Source: UKL13-2 sp038236905 | Lineage (GTDB): Bacteria; Pseudomonadota; Gammaproteobacteria; Burkholderiales; Usitatibacteraceae | Direction: 5' to 3' | DNA length: 20,100 nt | Assembly: GCA_038236905.1 (NCBI GenBank) | Contig: JBBRZG010000064.1 | Coordinates: 1 to 20,100 of the forward strand | Shown here: positions 6,057-13,189 of the stretch, piece by piece | Layout of the letters: every line of letters starts with the position of its first letter | How positions within the stretch are numbered: position 1 is the stretch's first letter | Program-made: the position numbers and the translations under genes | The notes under the pieces: generated by a model | What the model saw: the letters and a program-made list of their open reading frames with translations, nothing else | Database searches by the model: none | What the model was told of the DNA's origin: nothing

Positions 6057-7802
6057 TTAAGCAATCGCCTTGTTCACCGCATTATTCACCGCATTGTTCA
6101 CCGAGCTACCCGCCACCACCCGCAGGCCAGAGTCTTGCTCGCCTGCGCCATGCACCCGCTTGTGCTGCTCCAGGCCGGCTTTCACAAACGAAATAAACAA
6201 CGGATGTCCAACTTTAGGCGTGGAGGTGAACTCAGGATGGAACTGACAGCCGTAAAACCACGGATGCGCATGCTTCAGCGGATCAAGCTCGACCATTTCG
6301 GTTAAAAATTCTGAATCCGTGCGCGCCGAAATAACCAGACCGGCCGCCTCCAGACGCGGCACGTAATGATTGTTTACCTCATAACGATGGCGGTGACGCT
6401 CGCTCACGTGCTCGCTCTGATAGATACGATGTGCGAGTGTGCCGAGTTGCACCGTACATGGCTGCGCACCGAGGCGCATTGTGCCGCCCAGATTAGAACT
6501 CGCATCGCGTTTTTCAACCTGACCGTCGCTGTTTTTCCATTCGGTAATCAGCGCGATCACCGGGTGCGGTGTTTCTGGATCAAATTCGGTGGAGTTGGCG
6601 CCTGTCAGCCCGACCACATTGCGCGCAAATTCAATGGTGGCAATCTGCATGCCCAGACAAATGCCCAAATATGGAATTTTGTTTTCACGCGCAAACTTAA
6701 CCGCCGCGATTTTGCCTTCAGTGCCGCGCTTGCCAAACCCACCGGGCACCAGAATAGCGTCCATGTTCGACAATGCTTTGGCCACACCCGCTTCGCCTTC
6801 AGACTCCAGCACTTCCGAATCCAGATAATGAATGCGGACTTTGGTACGCGTGTGAATGCCGGCGTGGATCAACGCTTCTGACAACGACTTATACGAATCC
6901 GTAAGATCAACATATTTGCCGACCATGGCCAGATCAATCACGTGATCGGGATTCTCGAGCGCGCTGACGATGTTGTCCCACACCGTTAAATCGGCTGGAC
7001 GCGGGGTGAGATTCAGCTTGCGGCAGGCGATTTCGTCCAAGCCCTGTTTGTGCAGCATGCTCGGGATTTTATAAATTGAGCTGGTGTCATAGCAGGAAAT
7101 AACCGCCCCGACCGGCACGTTGGTAAAGAGCGCAATTTTGCGGCGATCATCTTCAGGCAGCGTGCGGTCAGAACGACACATCACCACGTCCGGCTGAATA
7201 CCGATTTCGCGTAATTCTTTGACGCTGTGCTGGGTTGGCTTGGTTTTAATCTCGCCCGCCGAGGCCAGATAAGGAACCAGCGTCAGATGAATGTAGCAGG
7301 TATTTTCGCGACCCAGTTCGACGCCGATTTGTCGAATCGCCTCCAGAAATGGCAGCGATTCAATATCGCCTACGGTGCCGCCAATTTCAATGATTCCGAC
7401 TTCGGCGCCGACCGTGGCCGCGTGAATTGAGCTCTTGATTTCATCCGTGATGTGCGGAATCACCTGCACGGTACCGCCGAGATAATCACCACGGCGCTCT
7501 TTGTTAATCACGCGCTCGTAAATTTGGCCGGTCGTAAAATTATTCGCTTTCTTCATCTTCATTGAGATGAAGCGCTCATAGTGGCCGAGATCAAGATCGG
7601 TTTCGGCCCCGTCTTCGGTGACAAAAACCTCGCCATGCTGAAACGGCGACATGGTGCCCGGATCCACGTTGATGTACGGGTCCAGCTTGACCATCGAGAC
7701 TTTGATACCGCGGGATTCGAGAATTGCGGCAAGAGACGCAGCAGCGATCCCTTTGCCAAGAGAAGAAACAACGCCGCCAGTGACGAAGATGTACTTGGTC
7801 AT
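6057..7802 (-). CDS. pyrG: CTP synthase (glutamine-hydrolysing)
   Basis: PyrG aminates UTP to CTP with ATP and glutamine-derived ammonia. The 581-residue protein has the synthetase domain (1-270), with VTGGVVSSLGKG (7-18) for ATP/UTP binding, and a class I glutaminase domain (about 290-545), with the oxyanion PGGFG (353-357), nucleophile Cys382 in GICLGMQ and the His522/Glu524 pair in FHPEF. It is longer than the roughly 545-residue E. coli enzyme. The extra C-terminal tail (about 547-581) ends in a VNNA/VNKA repeat encoded by a 12-bp tandem repeat. ATG at 7802 sits about 22 bases below a promoter with a perfect TATAAT. It heads the minus-strand run and abuts kdsA directly. Confidence 0.98.
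   Translation of the reverse strand: MTKYIFVTGGVVSSLGKGIAAASLAAILESRGIKVSMVKLDPYINVDPGTMSPFQHGEVFVTEDGAETDLDLGHYERFISMKMKKANNFTTGQIYERVINKERRGDYLGGTVQVIPHITDEIKSSIHAATVGAEVGIIEIGGTVGDIESLPFLEAIRQIGVELGRENTCYIHLTLVPYLASAGEIKTKPTQHSVKELREIGIQPDVVMCRSDRTLPEDDRRKIALFTNVPVGAVISCYDTSSIYKIPSMLHKQGLDEIACRKLNLTPRPADLTVWDNIVSALENPDHVIDLAMVGKYVDLTDSYKSLSEALIHAGIHTRTKVRIHYLDSEVLESEGEAGVAKALSNMDAILVPGGFGKRGTEGKIAAVKFARENKIPYLGICLGMQIATIEFARNVVGLTGANSTEFDPETPHPVIALITEWKNSDGQVEKRDASSNLGGTMRLGAQPCTVQLGTLAHRIYQSEHVSERHRHRYEVNNHYVPRLEAAGLVISARTDSEFLTEMVELDPLKHAHPWFYGCQFHPEFTSTPKVGHPLFISFVKAGLEQHKRVHGAGEQDSGLRVVAGSSVNNAVNNAVNKAIA
6070..6105. repeat. Three tandem copies of a 12-bp unit in the 3' end of pyrG
   Basis: The plus strand reads TTGTTCACCGCA, TTATTCACCGCA, TTGTTCACCGAG: units at 6070-6081, 6082-6093 and 6094-6105 with one to two differences between neighbours. 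The unit length is a multiple of three, so copy-number change keeps the frame. It encodes the repeated VNNA/VNKA tail of CTP synthase, beyond the conserved glutaminase domain. Confidence 0.9.
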
Positions 7803-7830
7803 GAGTTTTTACCCCAAGTAAGAATCCAAA

Positions 7831-7860
7831 ATTATAGCGCATTGCCGCACTTTCGTCCAA
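7831..7860 (-). promoter_or_regulatory. Probable sigma-70 promoter of pyrG
   Basis: On the minus strand, TTGGAC (7860-7855) is followed after 18 bases by a perfect TATAAT (7836-7831). The start of transcription would fall near 7824, giving a leader of about 20 bases before the pyrG ATG at 7802. The -10 box is exact and the -35 box is weak (three of six). A GGGG about ten bases before the ATG may serve in ribosome binding. Confidence 0.65.
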
Positions 7861-7932
7861 ACTCTGGATGAACCATCCCACCAAACAGTGATCGAGTCTT
7901 GATCCGCAATCTTGTACACTTTTGATCTTAGT

Positions 7933-7961
7933 TTGACCCATTCTGACGCGACGCATAAACA
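7933..7961 (+). promoter_or_regulatory. Possible promoter of the mtnA-aldolase unit
   Basis: TTGACC (7933-7938) is followed after 17 bases by TAAACA (7956-7961). The -35 box is good and the -10 box poor. Transcription would start near 7968, leaving a very short leader before the mtnA ATG at 7981. The surrounding 178-bp gap is divergent, so some promoter must lie here, but this choice is tentative. Confidence 0.35.
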
Positions 7962-7980
7962 AGTACACACATGAGCACAC

Positions 7981-9063
7981 ATGAAAATTAAAGGCCGTTC
8001 CCGCACCAGCATCTGGGCCAATGATTCGCGCCGCACTGTGACCATCCTTGACCAAACGTTATTGCCGTTCTCAGTCGGCGAACTCGAACTGACCAGCGCG
8101 GCGCAGGCCGGCGAAGCGATCCGTGCAATGCGTGTGCGTGGCGCGCCGCTGATCGGTGTGACCGCCGCCTACGGCGTGGCGATGGCCATGCAAATCGACT
8201 CGACCGACGTTCATTTGCACGAAACCTGCGCCAGCTTGCGCGTCACCCGTCCCACCGCAGTCAACCTAGGCTGGGCACTGGATCGTATGACGCGGCTCAT
8301 CTTGCGTTTGCCGGAGCCCGATCGCGCCGACGCCGCCTGGGCTTGGGCAAACGCGATTGCTGCCGAAGATATTGCGACCAACGAAGCCATCGGCAACCAC
8401 GGCTACAAGCTGCTGGATGCGCTTTATCACCGGCATTCCCGTCCGATCAACGTACTCACACATTGCAATGCAGGCTGGATCGCGGCGGTCGATTGGGGCA
8501 CCGCACTCGCGCCGGTGTACATGGCGCACGACGCCGGCATTGAAGTGCATGTCTGGGTGGAAGAAACACGGCCGCGCAATCAAGGCCTGCTCACCGCGTG
8601 GGAGCTGCGCGAACACGGCGTGCCGCACACCTATATTGTTGATAATGCGGGTGGCTATTTTATGCAGCAAGGCGATGTCGACATCGTGATGGTGGGAGCG
8701 GATCGGGTATCAGGCAAAGGTGATGTGGCGAATAAAATCGGCACCTACCTTAAAGCGCTTGCCGCGCGCGATAACAACATTCCGTTTTACGTCGCTGTGC
8801 CGTCTTCGACGATTGACTGGGCGTTGAGTGACGCAATGCAAGAAATTGATATTGAAGAACGTAATGCGGACGAGATTCGCATTGTGCGTGGCTTGTCGTC
8901 AGAGGGCCTGACCCGCGATTTTCGGCTACTGGACGAAGCGAGCGCCGTCGCCAACCCCGGTTTTGACGTAACCCCCGCGAGATTGGTGACCGGCATCATT
9001 ACCGAAGCGGGCATCGCCGCCCCCGACGGGCTGGCCGCGTTGCTCAACAAAGGCCAAATTTAA
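7981..9063 (+). CDS. mtnA: S-methyl-5-thioribose-1-phosphate isomerase
   Basis: MtnA isomerises 5-methylthioribose 1-phosphate (from methylthioadenosine, the by-product of polyamine and homoserine-lactone synthesis) to 5-methylthioribulose 1-phosphate. The 360-residue protein has the eIF2B-like fold and the family motifs: RGAP (53-56), the catalytic Cys162 in THCNAG, Asp241 in VGADRV, and KGDVANKIGTY (246-256). These distinguish MtnA from true eIF2B subunits and ribose-1,5-bisphosphate isomerases. ATG at 7981 gives the usual MKIKG...SIW N-terminus; only a poor GAG lies upstream. An out-of-frame ATG ten bases earlier is not used. It is divergent from pyrG and 18 bases ahead of the aldolase gene, forming a two-gene unit without mtnK, mtnP, mtnC or mtnD. 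Confidence 0.95.
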   Translation: MKIKGRSRTSIWANDSRRTVTILDQTLLPFSVGELELTSAAQAGEAIRAMRVRGAPLIGVTAAYGVAMAMQIDSTDVHLHETCASLRVTRPTAVNLGWALDRMTRLILRLPEPDRADAAWAWANAIAAEDIATNEAIGNHGYKLLDALYHRHSRPINVLTHCNAGWIAAVDWGTALAPVYMAHDAGIEVHVWVEETRPRNQGLLTAWELREHGVPHTYIVDNAGGYFMQQGDVDIVMVGADRVSGKGDVANKIGTYLKALAARDNNIPFYVAVPSSTIDWALSDAMQEIDIEERNADEIRIVRGLSSEGLTRDFRLLDEASAVANPGFDVTPARLVTGIITEAGIAAPDGLAALLNKGQI

Positions 9064-9081
9064 CCAAGACAGTCTCGACTC

Positions 9082-9756
9082 ATGACCTTTCTCAATATTA
9101 ACCACACCGCCCATGTAGATCTTCGCCGCAAAATAATCAGTACTGCGCAAAAAATGAATGCGCTCGGCATTAATCAGGGCAAGTCAGGCAATGTCAGCGC
9201 GCGAGCGGATGAAGGTTTTTTGATCACGCCTACCGGCATTGCCTACGATGATACCCAGCCCGAACAAATTGTCGCCACGCAGCTCGATGGCAGCTTTGAC
9301 GGCGACGTCTTGCCGTCATCCGAATGGCGCTTTCATGCCGACATTTATCGCGCTCGCGAAGACGTCCACGCCATCGTTCACACGCATTCGCCGTATGCCA
9401 CCACCCTGGCATGTATGGGCAGAAACATCCCCGCGTTTCACTACATGATTGCGGTCGCAGGCGGTCGCAATATTCGCTGTGCACCCTACGCCACATTTGG
9501 CACACAAGCGCTATCGGATCATGCACTAGCCGCGCTGGATGGCCGCAACGCCTGCCTGCTCGCACAACACGGCATGATTGTAGTCGGTCGCTCGCTGGAA
9601 ACGGCACTCGCGTTGGCGGTAGAAGTCGAATCGCTCGCGCGGATGTACTGGCAAGCGCTACAAATCGGCGAGCCACCGATATTAGATAATGTGGAGATGA
9701 CGGTTGTTTTGGAAAAATTTCGGACTTATGGGCAGCAGCCCAAAGTTGATGGCTAA
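9082..9756 (+). CDS. Class II aldolase, FucA-like; probable methylthioribulose-1-phosphate/deoxyribulose-1-phosphate aldolase
   Basis: A 224-residue zinc-dependent class II aldolase/adducin-fold protein, very like L-fuculose-1-phosphate aldolase along its whole length. It has GNVSAR (36-41), LITPTGIAY (47-55), the acid Glu81 in PSSEWRFH, metal ligands His100 and His102 in HTH and His163 in QHG, and CAPYATFGT (133-141). Enzymes of this type cleave ketose 1-phosphates to DHAP and an aldehyde. Beside mtnA, the likely substrate is 5-methylthioribulose 1-phosphate or 5-deoxyribulose 1-phosphate, as in the DHAP shunt known from Rhodospirillum rubrum and some E. coli. The alternative, MtnB dehydratase, shares the fold, but MtnB proteins have an HTHSVNAT-type segment where this one has HTHSPYAT, and the FucA-like 120-141 segment argues against it. 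True fuculose aldolase is possible but nothing nearby supports it. Confidence 0.85.
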   Translation: MTFLNINHTAHVDLRRKIISTAQKMNALGINQGKSGNVSARADEGFLITPTGIAYDDTQPEQIVATQLDGSFDGDVLPSSEWRFHADIYRAREDVHAIVHTHSPYATTLACMGRNIPAFHYMIAVAGGRNIRCAPYATFGTQALSDHALAALDGRNACLLAQHGMIVVGRSLETALALAVEVESLARMYWQALQIGEPPILDNVEMTVVLEKFRTYGQQPKVDG

Positions 9757-9759
9757 ACG

Positions 9760-9815
9760 CTAGCATTGGCGAGCTTCTTTGAGCATTTGTGCTTGAAAAA
9801 GCGCTCTTTCATTGG
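9760..9815 (+). repeat. Palindromic intergenic element, copy A, after the aldolase gene
   Basis: It starts with CTAGCATT three bases after the aldolase stop codon. The gap-free alignment to copy B gives 29 identities in the first 43 positions. The core 9771-9804 folds into a hairpin with loop TTTG (9786-9789) and about 13 paired bases interrupted by two mismatches. The outer arms of copy B are not kept at the right end. It could end the mtnA-aldolase transcript, although the downstream T-run is weak. Confidence 0.55.
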
Positions 9816-10009
9816 GCCTCTGATTTTAGATAATCTGCATTCAGATTCGCGCCAAGCATTTTTTACAAAAGAACCCAGCTGCACTAACGTTGTCAGCCAG
9901 CAAACAAAACGGCTCCCAACGCACACAATCCATCATGCGCAAAAGGCATAAGCAATAGTCAAATCGCTTTTGGTGACAGTGGGATAATCAAGAAATAAAT
10001 GAAGACGCA

Positions 10010-10032
10010 GGCGACACAATATAGATGTCGCC
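10010..10032 (+). other. First stem-loop in the pckG leader
   Basis: GGCGACA (10010-10016) and TGTCGCC (10026-10032) are perfect 7-bp arms around a 9-nt AT-rich loop. It lies 46 bases before the pckG ATG. It may act as an RNA hairpin in the leader or as a dyad operator at the promoter. Confidence 0.55.
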
Positions 10033-10037
10033 GCAAC

Positions 10038-10057
10038 GCTGGATTCGCTCATCCAGC
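10038..10057 (+). other. Second stem-loop in the pckG leader, just before the ribosome-binding site
   Basis: GCTGGAT (10038-10044) and ATCCAGC (10051-10057) are perfect 7-bp arms around the loop TCGCTC. It begins five bases after the first stem-loop and ends seven bases before the GAGGAG ribosome-binding site. The pair is absent from the other leaders in the window. Confidence 0.55.
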
Positions 10058-10077
10058 CACTCACGAGGAGAAATATC

Positions 10078-11931
10078 ATGAACGCGCGCGCGAACATAGG
10101 CCATGGCGTCGCTGCCAGCAGCACAAACGCCGATACGTCACCTACCCAACATCGCAAATTGCTCGCGTGGGTTGCTGAAGTGGCGGCGTTGACGCAGCCT
10201 GAGCGGATTTACTGGTGCGACGGGAGCGATGTGGAGTACAGCCGCCTTTGCGCGGAACTCGTCGCAGCGGGCACATTCAAAAAATTGAACGAAACACTAC
10301 GCCCAAATTCGTATCTGGCGTGTTCGGATCCGAGCGATGTGGCGCGGGTCGAAGACCGGACTTTCATCTGCTCTGAACGCGAAGAAGATGCAGGCCCGAC
10401 CAATAATTGGATGGCGCCTGCCAAGATGCGCGAAACATTGAGCGGCCTGTTCACCGGCTCAATGCGCGGCCGCACCATGTATATCGTGCCGTTCAGCATG
10501 GGCCCACTCGGCTCGCCGATCGCGCACATTGGCGTGGAGATTTCCGATTCGGCCTATGTCGCGGTCAACATGAAATTGATGACGCGCGTGGGCCGCGAAG
10601 TGCTTGATGTATTGGGCGATGACGGCGTGTTTGTCCCGGCATTGCATTCCGTTGGCGCGCCACTAGCGCCAGAGGAAATAGATGTGCCGTGGCCCTGTAA
10701 CAAAGATCACAAATACATTGTGCATTTCCCCGAGACGCACGAAATTTGGTCATATGGTTCGGGCTATGGCGGCAATGCATTGTTGGGTAAAAAATGTTTC
10801 GCGTTACGCATCGCGAGCGTGATGGGCAAGCAGCAGGGTTGGCTGGCCGAGCACATGCTAATCCTCGGCGTAAAAACACCGGAAGGAAAAAAACACTACA
10901 TCACCGCTGCGTTTCCATCGGCCTGCGGAAAAACTAATTTCGCCATGCTGATACCGCCGGCGCCATTCAAGCAAGCGGGCTGGGAGGTGACCACTGTCGG
11001 CGACGATATCGCGTGGATCAAACCCGGCGCAGATGGGCGTCTCTATGCCATCAATCCGGAGGCCGGATTTTTTGGCGTAGCACCGGGAACGTCCTACGAG
11101 ACCAATCCAAATTGCATGGAGTCGATGAAATCGAACACGATTTTTACTAACGTCGCCCTGACACCCGAAGGCGATGTATGGTGGGAAGGCATGACCAAGC
11201 AACCACCTGCTAAATTAACCGATTGGCAGGGGGGCGATTGGACGCCTAATTGTGGTCGACTCGCCGCGCACGCCAATGCGCGATTCACCGTTTCCGCTTC
11301 GCAATGTCCATCGCTCGATGCAGATTGGAATAACCCGCAAGGTGTGCCGATTGCCGCGATGATTTTTGGCGGGCGCCGCTCCAGCACCGTGCCGCTGATT
11401 ACCGAAGCGGCAAACTGGAACGAAGGCGTTTACATGGCCGCCACGCTCGGCTCCGAGACCACTGCCGCAATTACCGGCCAAGTCGGCGTGGTGCGTCGCG
11501 ACCCGTTCGCGATGATCGCGTTTTGTGGATACAACATGGCGGATTATTTTCAGCATTGGGTGCAGATGGGGGAAAATCTGGGCGCAAGCGCACCGAAAAT
11601 TTATTGCGGCAATTGGTTCCGCAAAGATGAGCTTGGCAAATTTATCTGGCCCGGTTTTGGCGACAATATGCGCGTGCTGAAATGGATTGTCGAGCGGATT
11701 GAGGGCAAGGCAAATGCCGAGAAAACCCCGCTCGGATTTATTCCCAACTATGCCGACCTCGACTGGACAGACTCATCATTTTCTCAAGAAAAATTTGACG
11801 CCATTACGCGCGTGAAGCATAGCGAATGGACGCAGGAATTAGCGCTACACGATGAATTGCTGAAGAAACTAGCGCATCACTTGCCCGTTGAAGTGTCACA
11901 ACGGTATCAGACACTGGCAGGATTGTTTTGA
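10078..11931 (+). CDS. pckG: Phosphoenolpyruvate carboxykinase (GTP)
   Basis: PckG decarboxylates and phosphorylates oxaloacetate to PEP with GTP, the entry step of gluconeogenesis. The 617-residue protein is full length for the GTP class. Visible motifs are the P-loop with the hyper-reactive Cys283 in FPSACGKTN (279-287), the second metal/nucleotide motif VGDDIAW (307-313), NPEAGFFGVAPGT, and the guanine-binding FCGYNMADYF segment. It is unrelated in sequence to the ATP-dependent PckA. The ATG at 10078 is fixed by the strong GAGGAG seven bases upstream. It is monocistronic: a structured leader lies before it and the convergent threonine-deaminase gene begins 17 bases after its stop. Confidence 0.98.
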   Translation: MNARANIGHGVAASSTNADTSPTQHRKLLAWVAEVAALTQPERIYWCDGSDVEYSRLCAELVAAGTFKKLNETLRPNSYLACSDPSDVARVEDRTFICSEREEDAGPTNNWMAPAKMRETLSGLFTGSMRGRTMYIVPFSMGPLGSPIAHIGVEISDSAYVAVNMKLMTRVGREVLDVLGDDGVFVPALHSVGAPLAPEEIDVPWPCNKDHKYIVHFPETHEIWSYGSGYGGNALLGKKCFALRIASVMGKQQGWLAEHMLILGVKTPEGKKHYITAAFPSACGKTNFAMLIPPAPFKQAGWEVTTVGDDIAWIKPGADGRLYAINPEAGFFGVAPGTSYETNPNCMESMKSNTIFTNVALTPEGDVWWEGMTKQPPAKLTDWQGGDWTPNCGRLAAHANARFTVSASQCPSLDADWNNPQGVPIAAMIFGGRRSSTVPLITEAANWNEGVYMAATLGSETTAAITGQVGVVRRDPFAMIAFCGYNMADYFQHWVQMGENLGASAPKIYCGNWFRKDELGKFIWPGFGDNMRVLKWIVERIEGKANAEKTPLGFIPNYADLDWTDSSFSQEKFDAITRVKHSEWTQELALHDELLKKLAHHLPVEVSQRYQTLAGLF

Positions 11932-11935
11932 GCCA

Positions 11936-11948
11936 TTTTTAGCAAAAA
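11936..11948. terminator. Weak A/T hairpin between converging pckG and threonine-deaminase genes
   Basis: TTTTT-AGC-AAAAA fills the 17-bp gap between the two stop codons. It can form five A-T pairs and give a short U-tract from either side. With no G-C pairs it is a poor intrinsic terminator, so ending transcription here may depend on Rho or on read-through. Confidence 0.25.
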
Positions 11949-13166
11949 CTAACCATTATTCCGATGCGCCCGCGCCGTAAACCCCACCGCACCTAGCTTT
12001 GCCACAATCTCGTCGACATGTGCGGCGTTACGGGTTTTCAGCACCAACTCGACTTCGGCGCTTTGCACCGATAGATTGGTAAAAGTCCGCTGATGGTGAA
12101 CTTCTTCGATGTTGGCATTGGCATCGGCGATGACGGTGGTGATTTTAGCGAGTGCGCCGGGAAGATCGCGCAGCTCGACTTTTATGCGCGCCAAACGGCC
12201 TGAACGCACCATGCCGCGCTGGATAATTTCGGCGAGCATCAGCGGATCGATATTGCCGCCGCACAGCACCAATCCCACGTGCTTGCCCACAAAGCGTTCG
12301 CGATGCTGCATCATCGCCGCGAGCGACGCCGCACCGGCACCCTCCACCACTGTTTTCTCGATTTCGAGCAGCATCACAATTGCTTCCTCGATGTCGCCTT
12401 CATCGACCAGCACGATATCGCCCACCAGCTTTTTTACAATATCGAGGGTTAATTTGCCGGGCTCCCGGACCGCGATTCCCTCGGCAATCGTCGATGCACC
12501 AAACACCGCTGTTTCGCCTTTTAGGGCCGCCAGCATCGAGGGGAAGCGCGATGTTTCTACACCTAATATTTCGATATCCGGCTTGAGCGCTTTTGCCGCA
12601 ATTGACATGCCGCTGATCAAGCCGCCGCCGCCGATAGCGATGCACAACATATCGAGCTGCGGCTGCGCTTCCAACATTTCGAGCGCAATCGTGCCCTGCC
12701 CGGCGATAACCTTTTCGTCATCGTAAGGATGCACAAAGGTTAGGCCGCGCAGATCGGCCAATTGAAACGCATGCGCCTTGGCCTCATCAAAATCATCCCC
12801 AAACAACACCACCTCCGCACCGTGGCGGCGCGTCATATCGACTTTCACGTTCGGCGTAAACCGCGGCATCACAATCACGCTTGGTATGCCCATCCGCGTG
12901 GCGTGGTGCGATACGCCCTGCGCATGGTTACCCGCGCTAGCCGCGATCACGCCTGCCTTGCGCTGCGCAGCGTCAAGTGACGTTAATTTATTCAGCGCAC
13001 CGCGCTCTTTGAAGCTCGCGGTGAATTGATGATTTTCAAATTTGAGATAAACATTCGCGCCGGTGATCTCGGACAACGTGCGTGAATACAGACACGGCGT
13101 GTTGGCGATATGTCCGCTCAAAACTTCGCGGGCGGCTTGGATGTCGGCTAGCGAAATCGAGGGCAT
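11949..13166 (-). CDS. Threonine ammonia-lyase (threonine deaminase), short form with one ACT domain
   Basis: This PLP enzyme deaminates L-threonine (and usually serine) to 2-oxobutyrate and ammonia. The product has 405 residues from ATG 13166. The PLP lysine is Lys53 in TASFKERGA, the phosphate-binding loop GGGGL is at 179-183, and a C-terminal ACT domain (about 325-400, beginning IKVELRDLPGALAKI) is likely to bind a regulatory ligand. Biosynthetic IlvA of E. coli is about 514 residues with two ACT-like repeats; this shorter form resembles catabolic or single-ACT enzymes, so either ilvA or tdcB could be written and I leave the symbol open. A GTG at 13178 is in frame but less likely; neither start has a clear ribosome-binding site. 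It starts 23 bases after the dadA stop and is probably translated from the dadA transcript. Confidence 0.93.
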   Translation of the reverse strand: MPSISLADIQAAREVLSGHIANTPCLYSRTLSEITGANVYLKFENHQFTASFKERGALNKLTSLDAAQRKAGVIAASAGNHAQGVSHHATRMGIPSVIVMPRFTPNVKVDMTRRHGAEVVLFGDDFDEAKAHAFQLADLRGLTFVHPYDDEKVIAGQGTIALEMLEAQPQLDMLCIAIGGGGLISGMSIAAKALKPDIEILGVETSRFPSMLAALKGETAVFGASTIAEGIAVREPGKLTLDIVKKLVGDIVLVDEGDIEEAIVMLLEIEKTVVEGAGAASLAAMMQHRERFVGKHVGLVLCGGNIDPLMLAEIIQRGMVRSGRLARIKVELRDLPGALAKITTVIADANANIEEVHHQRTFTNLSVQSAEVELVLKTRNAAHVDEIVAKLGAVGFTARAHRNNG

Positions 13167-13189
13167 TGGATTTAACACATTCGAAAGGG

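Larger units (their letters stand above)
9816..10077 (+). promoter_or_regulatory. Upstream region and 5' leader of pckG
   Basis: No credible gene is present in this part of the 321-bp gap. A possible -10 box, GATAAT (9983-9988), lies about 90 bases before the pckG start, but no good -35 box is found at the right spacing. The leader ends with a strong ribosome-binding site, GAGGAG (10065-10070), seven bases before the ATG. Two perfect stem-loops lie just before it and are listed separately. Confidence 0.4.

Noticed and set aside
6070..6105. Tandem repeat as a CRISPR array or iteron origin
   Set aside because: The units are 12 bp with no spacers, lie inside pyrG in frame and encode its C-terminal tail.
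9230..9766. Minus-strand frame of 178 codons opposite the aldolase
   Set aside because: The plus-strand frame has all aldolase motifs; this one is Arg/Cys-rich noise.
9766..9951. Possible small gene of 61 codons between the aldolase and pckG
   Set aside because: It begins with TTG inside the palindromic element, lacks a ribosome-binding site and resembles nothing known.
12109..12726. Plus-strand Ser/Ile/Pro-rich frame of 205 codons
   Set aside because: It is antisense to the threonine ammonia-lyase gene and has low-complexity shadow composition.
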